From JACVRW01 sp963739095 (lineage in GTDB: Bacteria; Actinomycetota; Thermoleophilia; Solirubrobacterales; Thermoleophilaceae), in the NCBI GenBank assembly GCA_963739095.1, contig CAVTZF010000035.1, positions 62,001-126,000 on the forward strand: a DNA stretch of 64,000 bases. Reading direction: 5' to 3'. A program made the position numbers and the translations under genes. The notes beneath the pieces were generated by a model. It made no database searches. It saw only the letters and a list, made by a program, of their open reading frames with translations, and was not told the origin of the DNA. Positions 34,001 through 43,872 of the stretch are shown here, one piece after another; the stretch's first letter is position 1; every line of letters begins with the position of its first letter.

Positions 34001-36060
34001 GAGGCGGTTCCGCTAGGGCTCCGTGTTGGCTGCTGCAGGGTCTCCAGCTCGCGCAGGCGCGCGCGGGCCTCGAGGAAGAGCGTCCGCGCCGTGTTCCAGA
34101 ACGGGTCCAGGTAGAGAGCGCCCTGGAGCGTGTCGAGGGCCGCGGCAGGCTGGTCCTGAGTGCCGAGCTGGAAGGCGGCCAGCCGGTACCAGGTGTGCGG
34201 GTCGCCGGGGAAGCTGAGCACCGCCTGCTCGAGCGTGTCCTGCGCCGCGGCCTCGTCGCCCGCCTGGGTCTGGATCGACGCCCTCACGAGCAGCGGCTCC
34301 GGGCTCAGCGGATTCAGGTCCTGCGCGTCCTCGGTCTTCGCGACCGCGTCGGGGAAGTCGCCCGCGTCGGCCAGCTCGAGAGCCTCGCCGGTTGCGCGGT
34401 CGGACGCCTCCGGCTGCCATACCGTCCACGCGATCGCAAGCGCGGCCACGCCGACGCCGACCGCCGCGGCGATCCGGCCCGGGGTCGGCCGCGAGCGCGG
34501 CGCGCGCGCCTCGGGGAGTGCCGTGAGCGGCCCGCGGCCGGCCACGAAGCCCGCTGCCACCAGCGCCAGCACGGCCGGGCCCGGGATGAACCAGGTCCAG
34601 TCGATCAGCGACTGCAGCCCGAACGCGATCGCTGCGAGCGCCAGCGCCACCAGGCCCATGCGGTCGCTGTCCCAGTCGCGCCGTGGTTCGGGCTCGTGCT
34701 TGGGCAGCGGAGGCAGTACGGCAGTCGCCGCGGTAGCAGGGCGGTCGCCCGCAACGCGGCGACGAGCCACGCGACGAGCAGCAGGGTGGTCAGCACCACG
34801 CCCACGACACCTAGGTCGGCGAGCGTTTGGGGCACGAAGCCGTGAGCGTGCGCCGTGTTCGCGGCGTCGGTCCGGTGACGCAGCCGCGCGACGGCGAAGG
34901 CGCCGGCGCCGACGCCCACCGCCGGCCGGTCCTCGAACACCCGGCCGGCCTCGCGCCAGTACTTGCCGCGGGTCGACGACGAGGCGAAGACCCGGTCGCC
35001 GCCCTCGTCGGGCGCCACGTCGGTCTCACTCGTGAGCTCGCTGACGCGGTCGTCGATCGTCCCCGACAGGGCGACCGACGTGAACGCGACGAGCGGCACG
35101 AGACAGGCGACGGCCAGGGCGACGAGGCCGGCGCGCCGGCGAGTGCGCATCGAGACGAGCTCGCGCGCGAGCCCCATGTTGACCACGAGGCCGGCGGCGA
35201 ACAGCAGCAGCGTCATCAGCACGACGAGCAGGCCGAAGTCGCCCGCGACCGCCTCCTTCGCCGCGAGCGGCTGGAGGCTCTTCGAGAACGGATCCTTCGA
35301 GAGCGCCCAGGCGCCGACGGCGCCGGCGGCCAGCGAGGGAACGATCACGATCGGCAGGCTGCGCAGCCGCAGCGGGACGATCGCCAGCCACAGGATTGCG
35401 GCGGCAGCCGCGGCGGCGAGTGCGCCGCGCGACTGCGTGAGCAGGATGGCGAGCACACTCAGGCCGACGGCCGGATAGGCGAGCGCCCGCAGCCAGACCC
35501 TCCCGGTGCGCCGCGAGCCGAGCCAGAGCGGCGAGCGGGATTGAGATGGCCGCGACCGTTCCGACCGCGTTCCAGTACTGGAAGGGCGCGCCTATGCGGT
35601 TCGAGAGCTCGTTGTCGGCGAGCGAGCCGGGCCAGATGCGCGACGCGAGCGCGTACGCGACCGGCAGCATCGCACCCAGCAGGATGCCGCCGATCACACC
35701 CGGCACGGCGCGCGGCGCCAGGCGAGCGCCGGCGATCGCCGCGGCGAACACGACGAGGTAGGAGAGCGTCCGGCCCGCCTCGATGTAGCTCAGCTCGGGG
35801 ACGATCGACCACAGCACAGACAACGAGGTGAGCACCGCGAGCGCCGCAAACGCGATCAGGCCGGTCGCGCCGTCCAGCCGGCCGCCCCGGCCCCAGAGGA
35901 CCGCGGCGGCGATGACGCAGCCGCCCGCGAGCAGCATCAGGACCTCGGTGAGGCTGGTCCTGCTGAGCTCCGACCCGCCCGCCGCGCCGAAGGAGATGGC
36001 GGCGAGGGCGCCGCCGAGAATCAGCGCTATCGCGCTATCTCTGTTTCGTGAAAGGAACAC
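33997..36060 (-). CDS. O-antigen ligase/polymerase-like membrane protein with C-terminal TPR domain (frameshifted)
   Basis: About 685 residues. Around 12 membrane segments (LSRTSLTEVLMLLAGGCVIAA; IAGARLAPRAVPGVIGGILL) and the motif GAPFQYWNAVGTVAA, then SRGALAAAAAAAILWLAIVP and VFEDRPAVGVGAGAFA, mark the Wzy/WaaL family. The end is a soluble domain with TPR repeats (DFPDAVAKTEDAQDLNPLSP; QAGDEAAAQDTLEQAV). It polymerises or ligates glycans outside the membrane. Breaks lie near 35510 and 34735. The start GTG overlaps the preceding gene by 26 bases and its stop overlaps the GT39 start, so the three are one operon. Confidence 0.82.
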
Positions 36061-36634
36061 GCGGGCTGGGGATCTTGCTCAGGAGCGGAACCCGGCTCAG
36101 CGCAGGCACGCGGCCCCGCAGGGCGACGAAGCCGCCCGCCAGAGCCAGCAGGCCTAGCACGATCAGCGCGACCAGGAGCGGCGTGGGCAGCTCGTTGGAT
36201 GCGCTGGCGAGGTCGAAGAGACCGTTGCTGCCTGGCTCGACCGACTCGTCGCCGACCTGAACCGTCGGCTTCTTCCCGTTGTCCTTCGACGCACCGGCGG
36301 TGAGCGCCTCGAGCTCCGCGGCGTCCTGCGCGCGAGCGGCCTGCTCACCCGGGTCGTTCACGCCCGCGCCACCGACTCCCTGGCCGGGGCTCCCGCGACC
36401 CTGTCCCTTGTCGGAGCCGCCGGTGATGGCGGCGCCGATGATCTCCTCGCAGTCCGTGTACTCCGCGAGGTCCGTCGGCATGTCGTTGAGTGCCTTGCGC
36501 AGATCGGTGTTCGAGTACTGACGGCTCAGCGCGCCGTCGTCATTGCAGTCGTCGAGCACCTGGCTCGGGCTCGCCGACGCCACGCCAGGGGCGGCGAGCG
36601 CCACGAATGCGGCAAGCAGAAGCAGGTGTCGCAT
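36035..36634 (-). CDS. Exported, C-terminally membrane-anchored protein of unknown function
   Basis: 199 residues. The signal peptide is MRHLLLLAAFVALAAPGVAS. The mature start has CNDDGALSRQYSNTDLRKAL and AEYTDCEEIIGAAITG with two Cys, which recur in small exported proteins next to polysaccharide genes in this bacterial group, as far as I recall. A Gly/Asp-rich spacer leads to one membrane helix (LPTPLLVALIVLGLLALAGG) and a basic tail. I start at ATG 36632-36634. It precedes and overlaps the ligase gene, so a partner role in polymer attachment is possible. Confidence 0.68.
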   Translation of the reverse strand: MRHLLLLAAFVALAAPGVASASPSQVLDDCNDDGALSRQYSNTDLRKALNDMPTDLAEYTDCEEIIGAAITGGSDKGQGRGSPGQGVGGAGVNDPGEQAARAQDAAELEALTAGASKDNGKKPTVQVGDESVEPGSNGLFDLASASNELPTPLLVALIVLGLLALAGGFVALRGRVPALSRVPLLSKIPSPRVPFTKQR

Positions 36635-36834
36635 GACTCGGGTCACAGCGGGTGTCCCCCTGGGGTGTCGGAGCCGAGGTCCGTCGGGGCCGACCGGAAT
36701 GGACCACGGGGCGGGCGAGGCAAAGCTAGCAATAGCCCAGGCGCGATCCACGATCGGGCGTCAGCAACGTTTTTTGCCCCGGGTCCCGGCATACCTAAAC
36801 GCTTGCGACCCGCCTCGTCCGCCAAAGTTGCGGC

Positions 36835-37941
36835 GTGCCGTCCCGGGTCGCCATCCTGCCGCCGGTCCCCGTTCCCTACCGCGAGCCGCTGTTCCGTGCC
36901 CTCGCAGAGCGCGGTGTGATCGAGCCTCGCGTGATCTACCTGGCGGCCAGCCAGCAGGGTTGGGACCAGCCGCGCGAGTGGTTCGCGAACCGCGAGGGCT
37001 ATCCCAGCGAGGTCCTGTCGGGCTGGCAGCGGGCGCGCCCTGGGCGCAGCCCCGTGACAGTCGCGCGCGGGCTCGGGACGGCGCTCGACCGCGTCGACCC
37101 AGCCTGCGTGGTGAGCTGGGAGTACGGGCCGGCAACCTGGCGCGCGCTGGCCTGGTGTAGGCGCCGCCGCCGTCCGCTCCTCATCTTCAGCGAGCTCACG
37201 CCCTGGAGCGACGCTGCGCTCTCGGGAGCGCAGCTGCGCGTGCACCGTCTGCTCGCCCCGCGGGCCGACGGGTTCATCGTCGCGAGCTCGCAGGGCGTCG
37301 AGCGCCTCGCGGGGCTGGGGGTCGACGGCGGGCGCGTCGAGGTGGCGCTGCAGAGCGCCGACCTCGAGCCGCTGCTTGGGCTGGAGCGCCCCCAGCGCAG
37401 CGGCGGACCGGTGCGCGTGGTGGTGGTCGGACGGCTCGTGGCGGACAAGAACCTGCCGCTGCTGCTCGACGCCTTCGCCGAGGCGGGCGTTTCCGGCGAG
37501 GCCAGGCTTGTGCTGCATGGCAGCGGGCCGCTCGCGCCAGAGCTACGAGAGCGCGCCGCTCAGCTCGGCGTATCCGCCCAGGTGGCCGGACCGGTGGCCC
37601 CGGCCGCCCTGCGCGCCGTCTACGCCGACGCCGACGTGCTCGCTCTCGTGAGCACCTACGAGCCATTCGGCGTCACGATGCGCGAGGGCGCTGCGGCCGG
37701 TCTGCCGCTCCTGTGCAGCGTGCGCGCCGGCGCAGCGGGTGACGTTGCGGTGGACGGCGAGAACGCGCTGCTCGTCGACCCGGATGATCGCGCCGCGCTC
37801 ATCGCAGCACTGCGCCGGCTCGTGCGCGAGCCCGAGCTGCGCGCGCGGCTTGCAGCGGGAAGCCGCGCGGTGACGGCGCGCCACCCGCTCACGGCGGACG
37901 CGGATTCGTGGGAGCGCGCCGTCGTGCGGCTGACCGGGTAG
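36835..37941 (+). CDS. GT4-family glycosyltransferase
   Basis: 368 residues with the two-domain GT-B layout. The N-terminal domain has VAILPPVPVPYREPLFRAL; the donor-binding C-terminal domain has VVVVGRLVADKNLPLLLDAF and the E-x7-E motif region STYEPFGVTMREGAAAGLPL. Donor and acceptor are not identifiable; with its neighbours it should add a sugar to the lipid-linked repeat unit. The start is GTG 36835, and the 200-base gap to the divergent gene on the left should hold promoters for both. Confidence 0.87.
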   Translation: MPSRVAILPPVPVPYREPLFRALAERGVIEPRVIYLAASQQGWDQPREWFANREGYPSEVLSGWQRARPGRSPVTVARGLGTALDRVDPACVVSWEYGPATWRALAWCRRRRRPLLIFSELTPWSDAALSGAQLRVHRLLAPRADGFIVASSQGVERLAGLGVDGGRVEVALQSADLEPLLGLERPQRSGGPVRVVVVGRLVADKNLPLLLDAFAEAGVSGEARLVLHGSGPLAPELRERAAQLGVSAQVAGPVAPAALRAVYADADVLALVSTYEPFGVTMREGAAAGLPLLCSVRAGAAGDVAVDGENALLVDPDDRAALIAALRRLVREPELRARLAAGSRAVTARHPLTADADSWERAVVRLTG

Positions 37942-38991
37942 CTAGCCGAGCAGCCGCGGCAGCACGTCGCGCTCTACGGTGTCCTGGACCGCCTGCGGGG
38001 CGAACGGGCGCAGCTGTTCGAGCGCGGCGGCGCGGTAGGCGCGAGCGCGCTCGTCGGGCAGCGCGAACGCGGCCCTGACGGCACCGCCGAGCGCCGCGCC
38101 GTCGAGCGCCGGAGCGACGAGGGCGGGCTCGCCGAGCTCGCGCGCCAAGCGCAGCGCCTCGAACGGGCCTCCGGACGGCACGGTGGCCAGGAGCGCGCCG
38201 TCGGCGAGCGCCTCGAGCGGCGCCTGGCCGAAGTCCTCCCAGCGCGCACCCGCCGCGTAGACGCGCGCGGCCCGGATGCGGGCGCGGAACTCAGGTGCGG
38301 GCACGGTGCCGCGCAGCTCGAAGCCGTCTGGTTCGGGCACCCCGGCGCGACGCAGGTGCTCACGCGCCCACTCGGGGTCGAGCCCGTACACCTCGAGTCG
38401 CGCGTCCGCCAGCGCTGCCGCGGCCCAGCCGGCGGCGAGCACGTCTAGGCCCTTGGCCTTCGGGTCGGGCACGTAGGCGACGGCGACCCGCTCGCGCTCA
38501 TCGCGTACCGGGGCGGACGCCTCGACCGGGGGTGGCACCACCACCGCCGGCGCAGACCCCGCCGGAAGTTCGGCGACCGCCGCCCGGCTCAGCGGCAGCG
38601 TCAGCCGAGCACGTTCGAGCCCGCGCCGCTCGAGTTGGTGGAGCAGGGCGTTGCGGGCGCCGGGCCGGTTCATGCGTGCTGGCGCGTCGAGCCGCACCGC
38701 GTACGGCATCGGGATGCGTGGCATGGCCATCGCGGCCGTGGTGGTCGAGATCACGATCGCGCGCGGCTCGTGGCGAGCGAGCGCCGTCATCAGCGCCCGG
38801 CGCGCCGCGTGCATCTCGACGAAGTCGTTGACCGGATAGCCGCGCCGCAGGCGGCCCGCCAACCCGAAGCTGACCGTGACAGCCTCGGTGCGCAGGCCCG
38901 CACGTTGCAGTTGCCTGAGGAAGAGCCGGTCCGCCTGGCGCCAGCCGAGTGTGGTCCCGAGCGAGACCAGCAGGATGTCGACCCTGGGCAC
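37942..38991 (-). CDS. Glycosyltransferase, GT4-like
   Basis: 349 residues. The N-terminus VDILLVSLGTTLGWRQADR and the C-terminal half VAVAYVPDPKAKGLDVLAAG, ARWEDFGQAPLEALADGALL resemble GT4 enzymes; the donor-site Glu lies in QAPLEALADG. Start GTG 38989-38991 is the first after upstream non-coding sequence. Convergent with the preceding GT4 gene, its stop touches that gene's stop. The substrate is unknown. Confidence 0.75.
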   Translation of the reverse strand: MPRVDILLVSLGTTLGWRQADRLFLRQLQRAGLRTEAVTVSFGLAGRLRRGYPVNDFVEMHAARRALMTALARHEPRAIVISTTTAAMAMPRIPMPYAVRLDAPARMNRPGARNALLHQLERRGLERARLTLPLSRAAVAELPAGSAPAVVVPPPVEASAPVRDERERVAVAYVPDPKAKGLDVLAAGWAAAALADARLEVYGLDPEWAREHLRRAGVPEPDGFELRGTVPAPEFRARIRAARVYAAGARWEDFGQAPLEALADGALLATVPSGGPFEALRLARELGEPALVAPALDGAALGGAVRAAFALPDERARAYRAAALEQLRPFAPQAVQDTVERDVLPRLLG

Positions 38992-39060
38992 GCGCGGAAC
39001 GCTCGCAGATGAGGCACGGTCGCTCGCATTCGGGGTCGATCCTTGCCAGCATCCGCCGGC

Positions 39061-39912
39061 ATGAGAAAGATCGGAGTCGCCCTGCTCGCCTCGCTCATCA
39101 CGCTCGCCGCTGCGAGCCCGGCAGGAGCGCAGAACCTGCACGAGCCGAAGCGGATTCCAGGCGTGGGCGACCTCTTCGTCCTGCGCGCCGGAGGCGGAGA
39201 GATCGAGCGCGTGCGGGAGGGCGTGTTCGAGCTCGTGCTCCGGCGCCCCGCGTCAAGGGTGACCGTCTTCTCCGACCGACCGCAGCGTGTCGTCCGTGAG
39301 CAGCGGCTGAGGGGCTTCGTCAAGGGCTGGAACGGGCTCGGCTTCGGGGCCGACCCGCCGAACGCCGCGCTCTCGATCGCCGGCGCGCCGACCGCCCGTG
39401 ACGTGCTCGTGTTCGAGGTCTCGCGGCCGCGGGTCGGCGCCGGCGGGCGCACCCTCCGCTTTCGCGCGCGACCGCTTGCGGGCACGCCCGATGGGAGCCT
39501 CCGCCGCTTCGCGGGCAGGGCCGACCGCGCGCGCGTGCGCAGGTTCGGCTCCGCCAGCCTGTTCGTCGACCCGAGCGGTCAGCAGGTCCCCGCGAGCTTC
39601 CAGATCACCGGCATCACCGAGGGCGGTCAGGCGCTCGTGACCCTCTACAACGCGCTGATCGACTCGACCGCGGGGATCTCCGTCAACGTGACCGGACACG
39701 CGGGCTACCTGATGGCCCAGGACATCTTCCTCGTCGCAGCCAACGCCACAGAGCCGGTGGATGCGATGGTCTCGTTGCCCCTGAGTGTGGCTGCGGACGC
39801 GACGGAGCTGAGCGGGGACATCTCGATGCCGGCGGGAGCGACAGCGACGGTGACGATCGGGATGGGGAACCCGGTGGGGATCAGCGGCGACTTCTCGGTC
39901 CCGCTGCAGTGA
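39061..39912 (+). CDS. Secreted protein of unknown function ('FSDRP' family)
   Basis: 283 residues from ATG 39061. The signal peptide is KIGVALLASLITLAAASPAG. The central motif TVFSDRPQRVV followed by GFVKGWNGLGFGADPPNAA resembles a family of exported proteins of unknown role that I recall from several phyla. The C-terminal half (about 180-283) is low in charge, rich in Ala, Val, Thr and Gly, and could be a beta-sandwich. No catalytic motif is seen. The end overlaps the convergent GT4 gene by 32 bases. Confidence 0.6.
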   Translation: MRKIGVALLASLITLAAASPAGAQNLHEPKRIPGVGDLFVLRAGGGEIERVREGVFELVLRRPASRVTVFSDRPQRVVREQRLRGFVKGWNGLGFGADPPNAALSIAGAPTARDVLVFEVSRPRVGAGGRTLRFRARPLAGTPDGSLRRFAGRADRARVRRFGSASLFVDPSGQQVPASFQITGITEGGQALVTLYNALIDSTAGISVNVTGHAGYLMAQDIFLVAANATEPVDAMVSLPLSVAADATELSGDISMPAGATATVTIGMGNPVGISGDFSVPLQ

Positions 39913-40975
39913 TCGCGCCCAGCACGCGCATGTAGCCGTCGACCATCGCCTCGCCGCTGAAGCGCTCGCGCTGGCGCCGCCGTCCGGCGGTGCCCATGGC
40001 GGCGCCGCGCGCGGGGTCGGCCGCCAGCGCGACGAGCGCCCGCGTCACGGCCTCGGCGTCACCGGGCTCGACGAGGAAGCCCGTCTCGCCGTCGACAACC
40101 GCATCAGCCGTCCCGCCGACGCTCGTCGCCACGACCGGCCGCTCGAGCGCCATCGCCTCGAGCACGCTCATCGGCAGTGCCTCGGCCTCGCTCGTCAAGC
40201 AGACCGCGCCGGCGGCCCGCATCAGCTCGCGTGCGTCCGTGCGCACGCCGAGCAGCTCGACGCCGCTGCCCGTGGCGAGCGCCGCGAGCCGCTCGTCCTC
40301 ACGTCCCTCGCCCGCGACGTAGCCGCTGATGGCGTCGTTCTCGAGGCGTGCCGCCCGCACGGCTTCGATGAACACGTCAACGCGCTTCTCCGGCCGCAGC
40401 CCCGAGACGCACAGGGCGGCAAAGCCGTCGTGCTCGAATTCCGGCGAGGGCGCCACGCCCGCGATGTCGGCCTCGAAGACGCCGTTGGAGACGACCGTGA
40501 TGTCGCGGTAGCCGAGCGCCCTGAGCGGCTCGACCTGGCTGTCGCTGACCGCGATCACCGCGTCGACGCGCCGCGTCGCGACTCGCGTGAGGGCGCGCTG
40601 GTGCGGGCGAGGCGGGACGAGCTTGCCGTTTGCCATCACCGGGGTGTGCTCGTTCAGCACGTGACGCGCCCCGGCGCGGCGGGCGATGCGCGCGCCCACG
40701 AGCTGCGCGCTGAGGCCGCGCGAGACGACCACGTCGGGCTGCGTCGCGGCACAGGCGAGCGCGCGCCGCCAGCCGCGCGCGTCGAAGCGGCCGCGCATGC
40801 GGATCGACGTAACGGGAACGCCGCGGCCTCGCAGCTCCCCGAAGAAGGGGCCCTCGCCCGTGAGGCAGAGCACGCCAGCCTCGACGCCGCGCTCGCGCAG
40901 CGCCGGCACGAGCGTCGCCCAGTGGCGCTCGGCGCCACCGGTGCGCATGTCGGGACAGACGAAGAGCAGCCGCAT
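39881..40975 (-). CDS. GT4-family glycosyltransferase
   Basis: 364 residues. RLLFVCPDMRTGGAERHWATL is the standard GT4 N-terminus (cut here into the GGAER loop); NEHTPVMANG, VIAVSDSQVEPLRALG and ITVVSNGVFEAD follow. The donor domain has CVSGLRPEKRVDVFIEAV and SEAEALPMSVLEAMALERPV with the E-x7-E glutamates. It probably transfers a hexose. It is read with two GT2 genes just upstream (2-3 base gaps), forming a three-gene operon. Confidence 0.9.
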   Translation of the reverse strand: MRLLFVCPDMRTGGAERHWATLVPALRERGVEAGVLCLTGEGPFFGELRGRGVPVTSIRMRGRFDARGWRRALACAATQPDVVVSRGLSAQLVGARIARRAGARHVLNEHTPVMANGKLVPPRPHQRALTRVATRRVDAVIAVSDSQVEPLRALGYRDITVVSNGVFEADIAGVAPSPEFEHDGFAALCVSGLRPEKRVDVFIEAVRAARLENDAISGYVAGEGREDERLAALATGSGVELLGVRTDARELMRAAGAVCLTSEAEALPMSVLEAMALERPVVATSVGGTADAVVDGETGFLVEPGDAEAVTRALVALAADPARGAAMGTAGRRRQRERFSGEAMVDGYMRVLGAITAAGPRSRR

Positions 40976-40977
40976 GC

Positions 40978-41844
40978 CTAGCCCGGGAGCCTCCGGTAGA
41001 CCGCGAGCGTGTCGCCGGCGCGCGCGCTCGGCAGGTACGGGCGCTCCGACAGGAAGCGCGCGGCCTCCTCCTCGGCCTCGCTGCGCGGGTAGCCGGCGGC
41101 GACCGTCCGCGCCTCGTGGCGCACCGGCACGGCGTCGACCACGCCGAGTCGCCAGCCGCGCTCGAGGGCGAGTGCCGCCCAGTGCAGGTCGAGGCCCCAG
41201 CCGAAGCGCAGCTCGGGGAACGGCAGCAGCTCCGCCGCCGGCTCGCGCCTGAAGGCGGTGACCGGCCCAATCTCGACGAAACGCGTGATCCGCGCGAGCG
41301 CCGCGGGCCGCCGCCGGGTGACCTTCCAGGCCGAATGGCTGCGGAGCGTCTGGGCGGGTTGGGCGAGGTCGAGCGCGAACGCTTCGCAGATACCGAGGAA
41401 GCGGTCGAGGAAATCGGCGGGCAGCGCCACGTCGTCGTCGACGACGAGCGTCCAGTCGGGACGCAACTCCGGCGCCTCGGCGAGCAGCACGTTGAGGTTC
41501 TCGAACTTGCCGCCCGCCAGACCGGTCGCGGCGGTCAGGCCGGCGAGCTCCGGGTCGGGCGCGGCCTCGGTCGAGCCGAGCACGAACTCGACACGATGGC
41601 GCTCGGACCGCAGCGCCGGCAGCGCGTCCGGCAGCAGCGAGCCGGCGCGATAGACGCCGAGCACGAGCACCTCGAGCGGACGCGTCAGGGCGGCCTGGCG
41701 CGCGGCGCGCCGCCGCGTGCCGCTGGCGACGTCGAGGGCGCCGTAGGCGAGCTCGCCCGCCCGCCGCTTCGCGACCCTCCAGGGAGCCGTGACGTCGCCG
41801 GCATCGCCCGACAGGAAGCTGCTCGGATCGGGGCCGGCGCTCAT
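40978..41844 (-). CDS. GT2-like glycosyltransferase
   Basis: 288 residues. The catalytic-domain signature WTLVVDDDVALPADFLDRFL contains the Asp triplet that binds metal and nucleotide sugar in GT-A enzymes; RFGWGLDLHWAALALERGWR and VRHEARTVAAGYPRSEAEEE are further family-like stretches. The N-terminal 50 residues are basic and not part of the fold. The ATG at 41842-41844 overlaps the upstream stop. The acceptor is unknown. Confidence 0.75.
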   Translation of the reverse strand: MSAGPDPSSFLSGDAGDVTAPWRVAKRRAGELAYGALDVASGTRRRAARQAALTRPLEVLVLGVYRAGSLLPDALPALRSERHRVEFVLGSTEAAPDPELAGLTAATGLAGGKFENLNVLLAEAPELRPDWTLVVDDDVALPADFLDRFLGICEAFALDLAQPAQTLRSHSAWKVTRRRPAALARITRFVEIGPVTAFRREPAAELLPFPELRFGWGLDLHWAALALERGWRLGVVDAVPVRHEARTVAAGYPRSEAEEEAARFLSERPYLPSARAGDTLAVYRRLPG

Positions 41845-42687
41845 CGCGAGCGGAGCGCCTCGACGACGCGGCCGGCCGAGTGGGCCCCCATGATCACGCC
41901 CTGGGGGCAGGCACGCCGGACCGTGTGCCAGCCGCAGCCCGCGAGCACGCGCAGCTCGCCGCCGAGGCCCGGGGCGCGCCCGCGGCGGCTGTCGCTCGCC
42001 CGGGCGCCGCGGCCGCGTGCGTAGGCGGCGCGCGCCAGCCGGCCGAGGCGGGTGTCCTCCGCCGTGCGCCGGTGGTCGAGTCCGGCGGCCGCGATGTACT
42101 CGATCGTGCCGCCCGCCGCACGCAGCCGCTCGAGCCACTCCTCCTCGTCGCCGTGCGGCGTGATGATCGACTCGTCGAACCCGCCGATGCGCTCGATCGC
42201 CGAGCGCCGCACGGCGAAGTTGGCCCCCCAGACCATCTCGGCCTCGCGGTCGCGTGCGCCCAGGTCGAGCGTCGTGATCGGTGGGTCCTCGCGCCCGCAG
42301 GCGCGCGGCGCGCGGCCCTCGAAGCGCGCCCGGATCGGGCCGCCGAACGCCTCCGCCTCGGGGTGTCGCTCAGCGCCCTCGAGCAGCGCCTCGAGCCAGC
42401 CCTCCGGCGCGAGGATGTCGTCGTCGACGAACGCGATCAGCGGCGCCCGTGCCTCGCGCACGCCGGTGTTGCGAGCCGCGTTGAGGCTGCGCCGTTCGCC
42501 GTGGCTCACGCAGCGCACGCCGAAGCGCGCGGCGACCTCGGGGGTGGAGTCGGTGGCTCCGTCGTCGACCACGAGGAGCTCGTGCGGTTCCCGCGTGCGC
42601 TGGCGGCAGTAGCGAGTCGAGCGTGACCTCGAGGTACGCCGCGCGGCCGCGCGTGGGGACCACGACCGTGACCGCCGGCGGGTCCAT
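41841..42687 (-). CDS. GT2-family glycosyltransferase (one frameshift)
   Basis: About 281 residues. TVVVPTRGRAAYLEVTLDSL is a textbook GT2 start; after a break near 42608, ELLVVDDGATDSTPEVAARF and APLIAFVDDDILAPEGWLEA supply the nucleotide- and metal-binding Asp residues, and MVWGANFAVRRSAIERIGGF and the acceptor-site GDEEEWLERLRAAGG follow. It likely adds one sugar in repeat-unit assembly. It diverges from the GT4 gene at 42711 across only 23 bases. Confidence 0.87.
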
Positions 42688-42710
42688 CGCCGGATAGCGT
42701 AGTCGCGGCG

Positions 42711-43859
42711 ATGCGCGTGCTGGTCGTGCACAACCGCTACCGCCTGGAGGGCGGGGAGGAGCGCGCGGTGGAGCTGCAGCTGGCCGCGCTGCGCCGCGCC
42801 GGGATCGCCCATGCGCTGCTCGAGCGCAGTTCGACCGAGGTCACACGCAGCGGTGCGGCGCGGGCGCTCCTGCGCGGCGGCCGCGACGAGGAGGACGTGG
42901 CGGCGGCGGCGCGCGAGCTCGGCGCCGACGTCGTCCACTTCCACAACATGCTGCCGCTGTTCGGCCCGCGCTCGCTCGCCGCCGCGCGCGAGGCGGGTGC
43001 GAGGGTCGTGCTGCAGCTGCACAACCTGCGCCTCTTCTGCGCGATCGGCGTTGCGGCGCGCGACGGCGGCCCCTGCTTTCGCTGCCATCACCGCTTCACG
43101 CTGCCGGGGCTCGCGCTCAACTGCCGCGGCTCCCTGCCGGAGGCGGCCGTGTACGCGGCCGCGCTCGCGCGGCACCAGCCGGCCGTGCTCGAGGCGGTCG
43201 ACAGCTTCGTCGTGCCGAGCCGCTACGCCGCCGGTCAGGTGGCCGAGCTGGGGCTGCCGGCAGAACGCGTCGAGATCGTGCCGCACTACCTCCCCGAGTC
43301 CGCCTTCGCGCACCACTCGCGCGCGGACGAGGGGCTACACGCGCTGGTGGCAGCGCGGCTCTCCCCCGAGAAGGGGATCGACACCGCGATCGAGGCCTCC
43401 GCGCGCGCGGCGGTGCCGCTGCACGTAGCGGGCGAGGGGCCGCTGCGCGAGGAGCTCGAGCAGCTGGCCGCGCGTCTCGGCGCGCCCGTGCGCTTCCTCG
43501 GCAGGCTCGACCGCGAGGCGCTCGACGGCGAGCTGGCGGCGGCGGCGATGCTGCTGCTGCCGTCGCGTTACCACGAGTTCGCGGGCTACGCCGCGCTCGA
43601 GGCAATGGCCGCCGGTGTGCCCGTGCTCGTCACGACACTCGGCGCCCCGCCCGAGCTCGCCGGCCCGGAACGCAGCATCCCGCCGAACGACCCGGAGGCG
43701 CTCGCGACGCGCATGGCCGAGCTGTGGGACGAGCCGGACCTGCGCGGCCGCGAGGGCGACGCCGTGCTCGCGCGTGCGAACGACGGCCACGGCGAGCGCG
43801 CCTACCTGCGCTCGCTCCTCGCGGTCTACGGAGAGCCCGCCGCCGACAGGGCCGAATAG
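42711..43859 (+). CDS. GT4-family glycosyltransferase
   Basis: 382 residues, GT-B fold. MRVLVVHNRYRLEGGEERAV, then VVHFHNMLPLFGPRSLAAA and LQLHNLRLFCAIGVAARDGG are family features; CFRCHHRFTLPGLALNCRGS is a Cys-containing insertion. The donor domain includes LVAARLSPEKGIDTAIEAS and RYHEFAGYAALEAMAAGVPV. It runs 13 bases before the aminotransferase, so it belongs to that operon and may use its product. Confidence 0.9.
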   Translation: MRVLVVHNRYRLEGGEERAVELQLAALRRAGIAHALLERSSTEVTRSGAARALLRGGRDEEDVAAAARELGADVVHFHNMLPLFGPRSLAAAREAGARVVLQLHNLRLFCAIGVAARDGGPCFRCHHRFTLPGLALNCRGSLPEAAVYAAALARHQPAVLEAVDSFVVPSRYAAGQVAELGLPAERVEIVPHYLPESAFAHHSRADEGLHALVAARLSPEKGIDTAIEASARAAVPLHVAGEGPLREELEQLAARLGAPVRFLGRLDREALDGELAAAAMLLLPSRYHEFAGYAALEAMAAGVPVLVTTLGAPPELAGPERSIPPNDPEALATRMAELWDEPDLRGREGDAVLARANDGHGERAYLRSLLAVYGEPAADRAE

Positions 43860-43872
43860 GCTGTTCGGCCGC

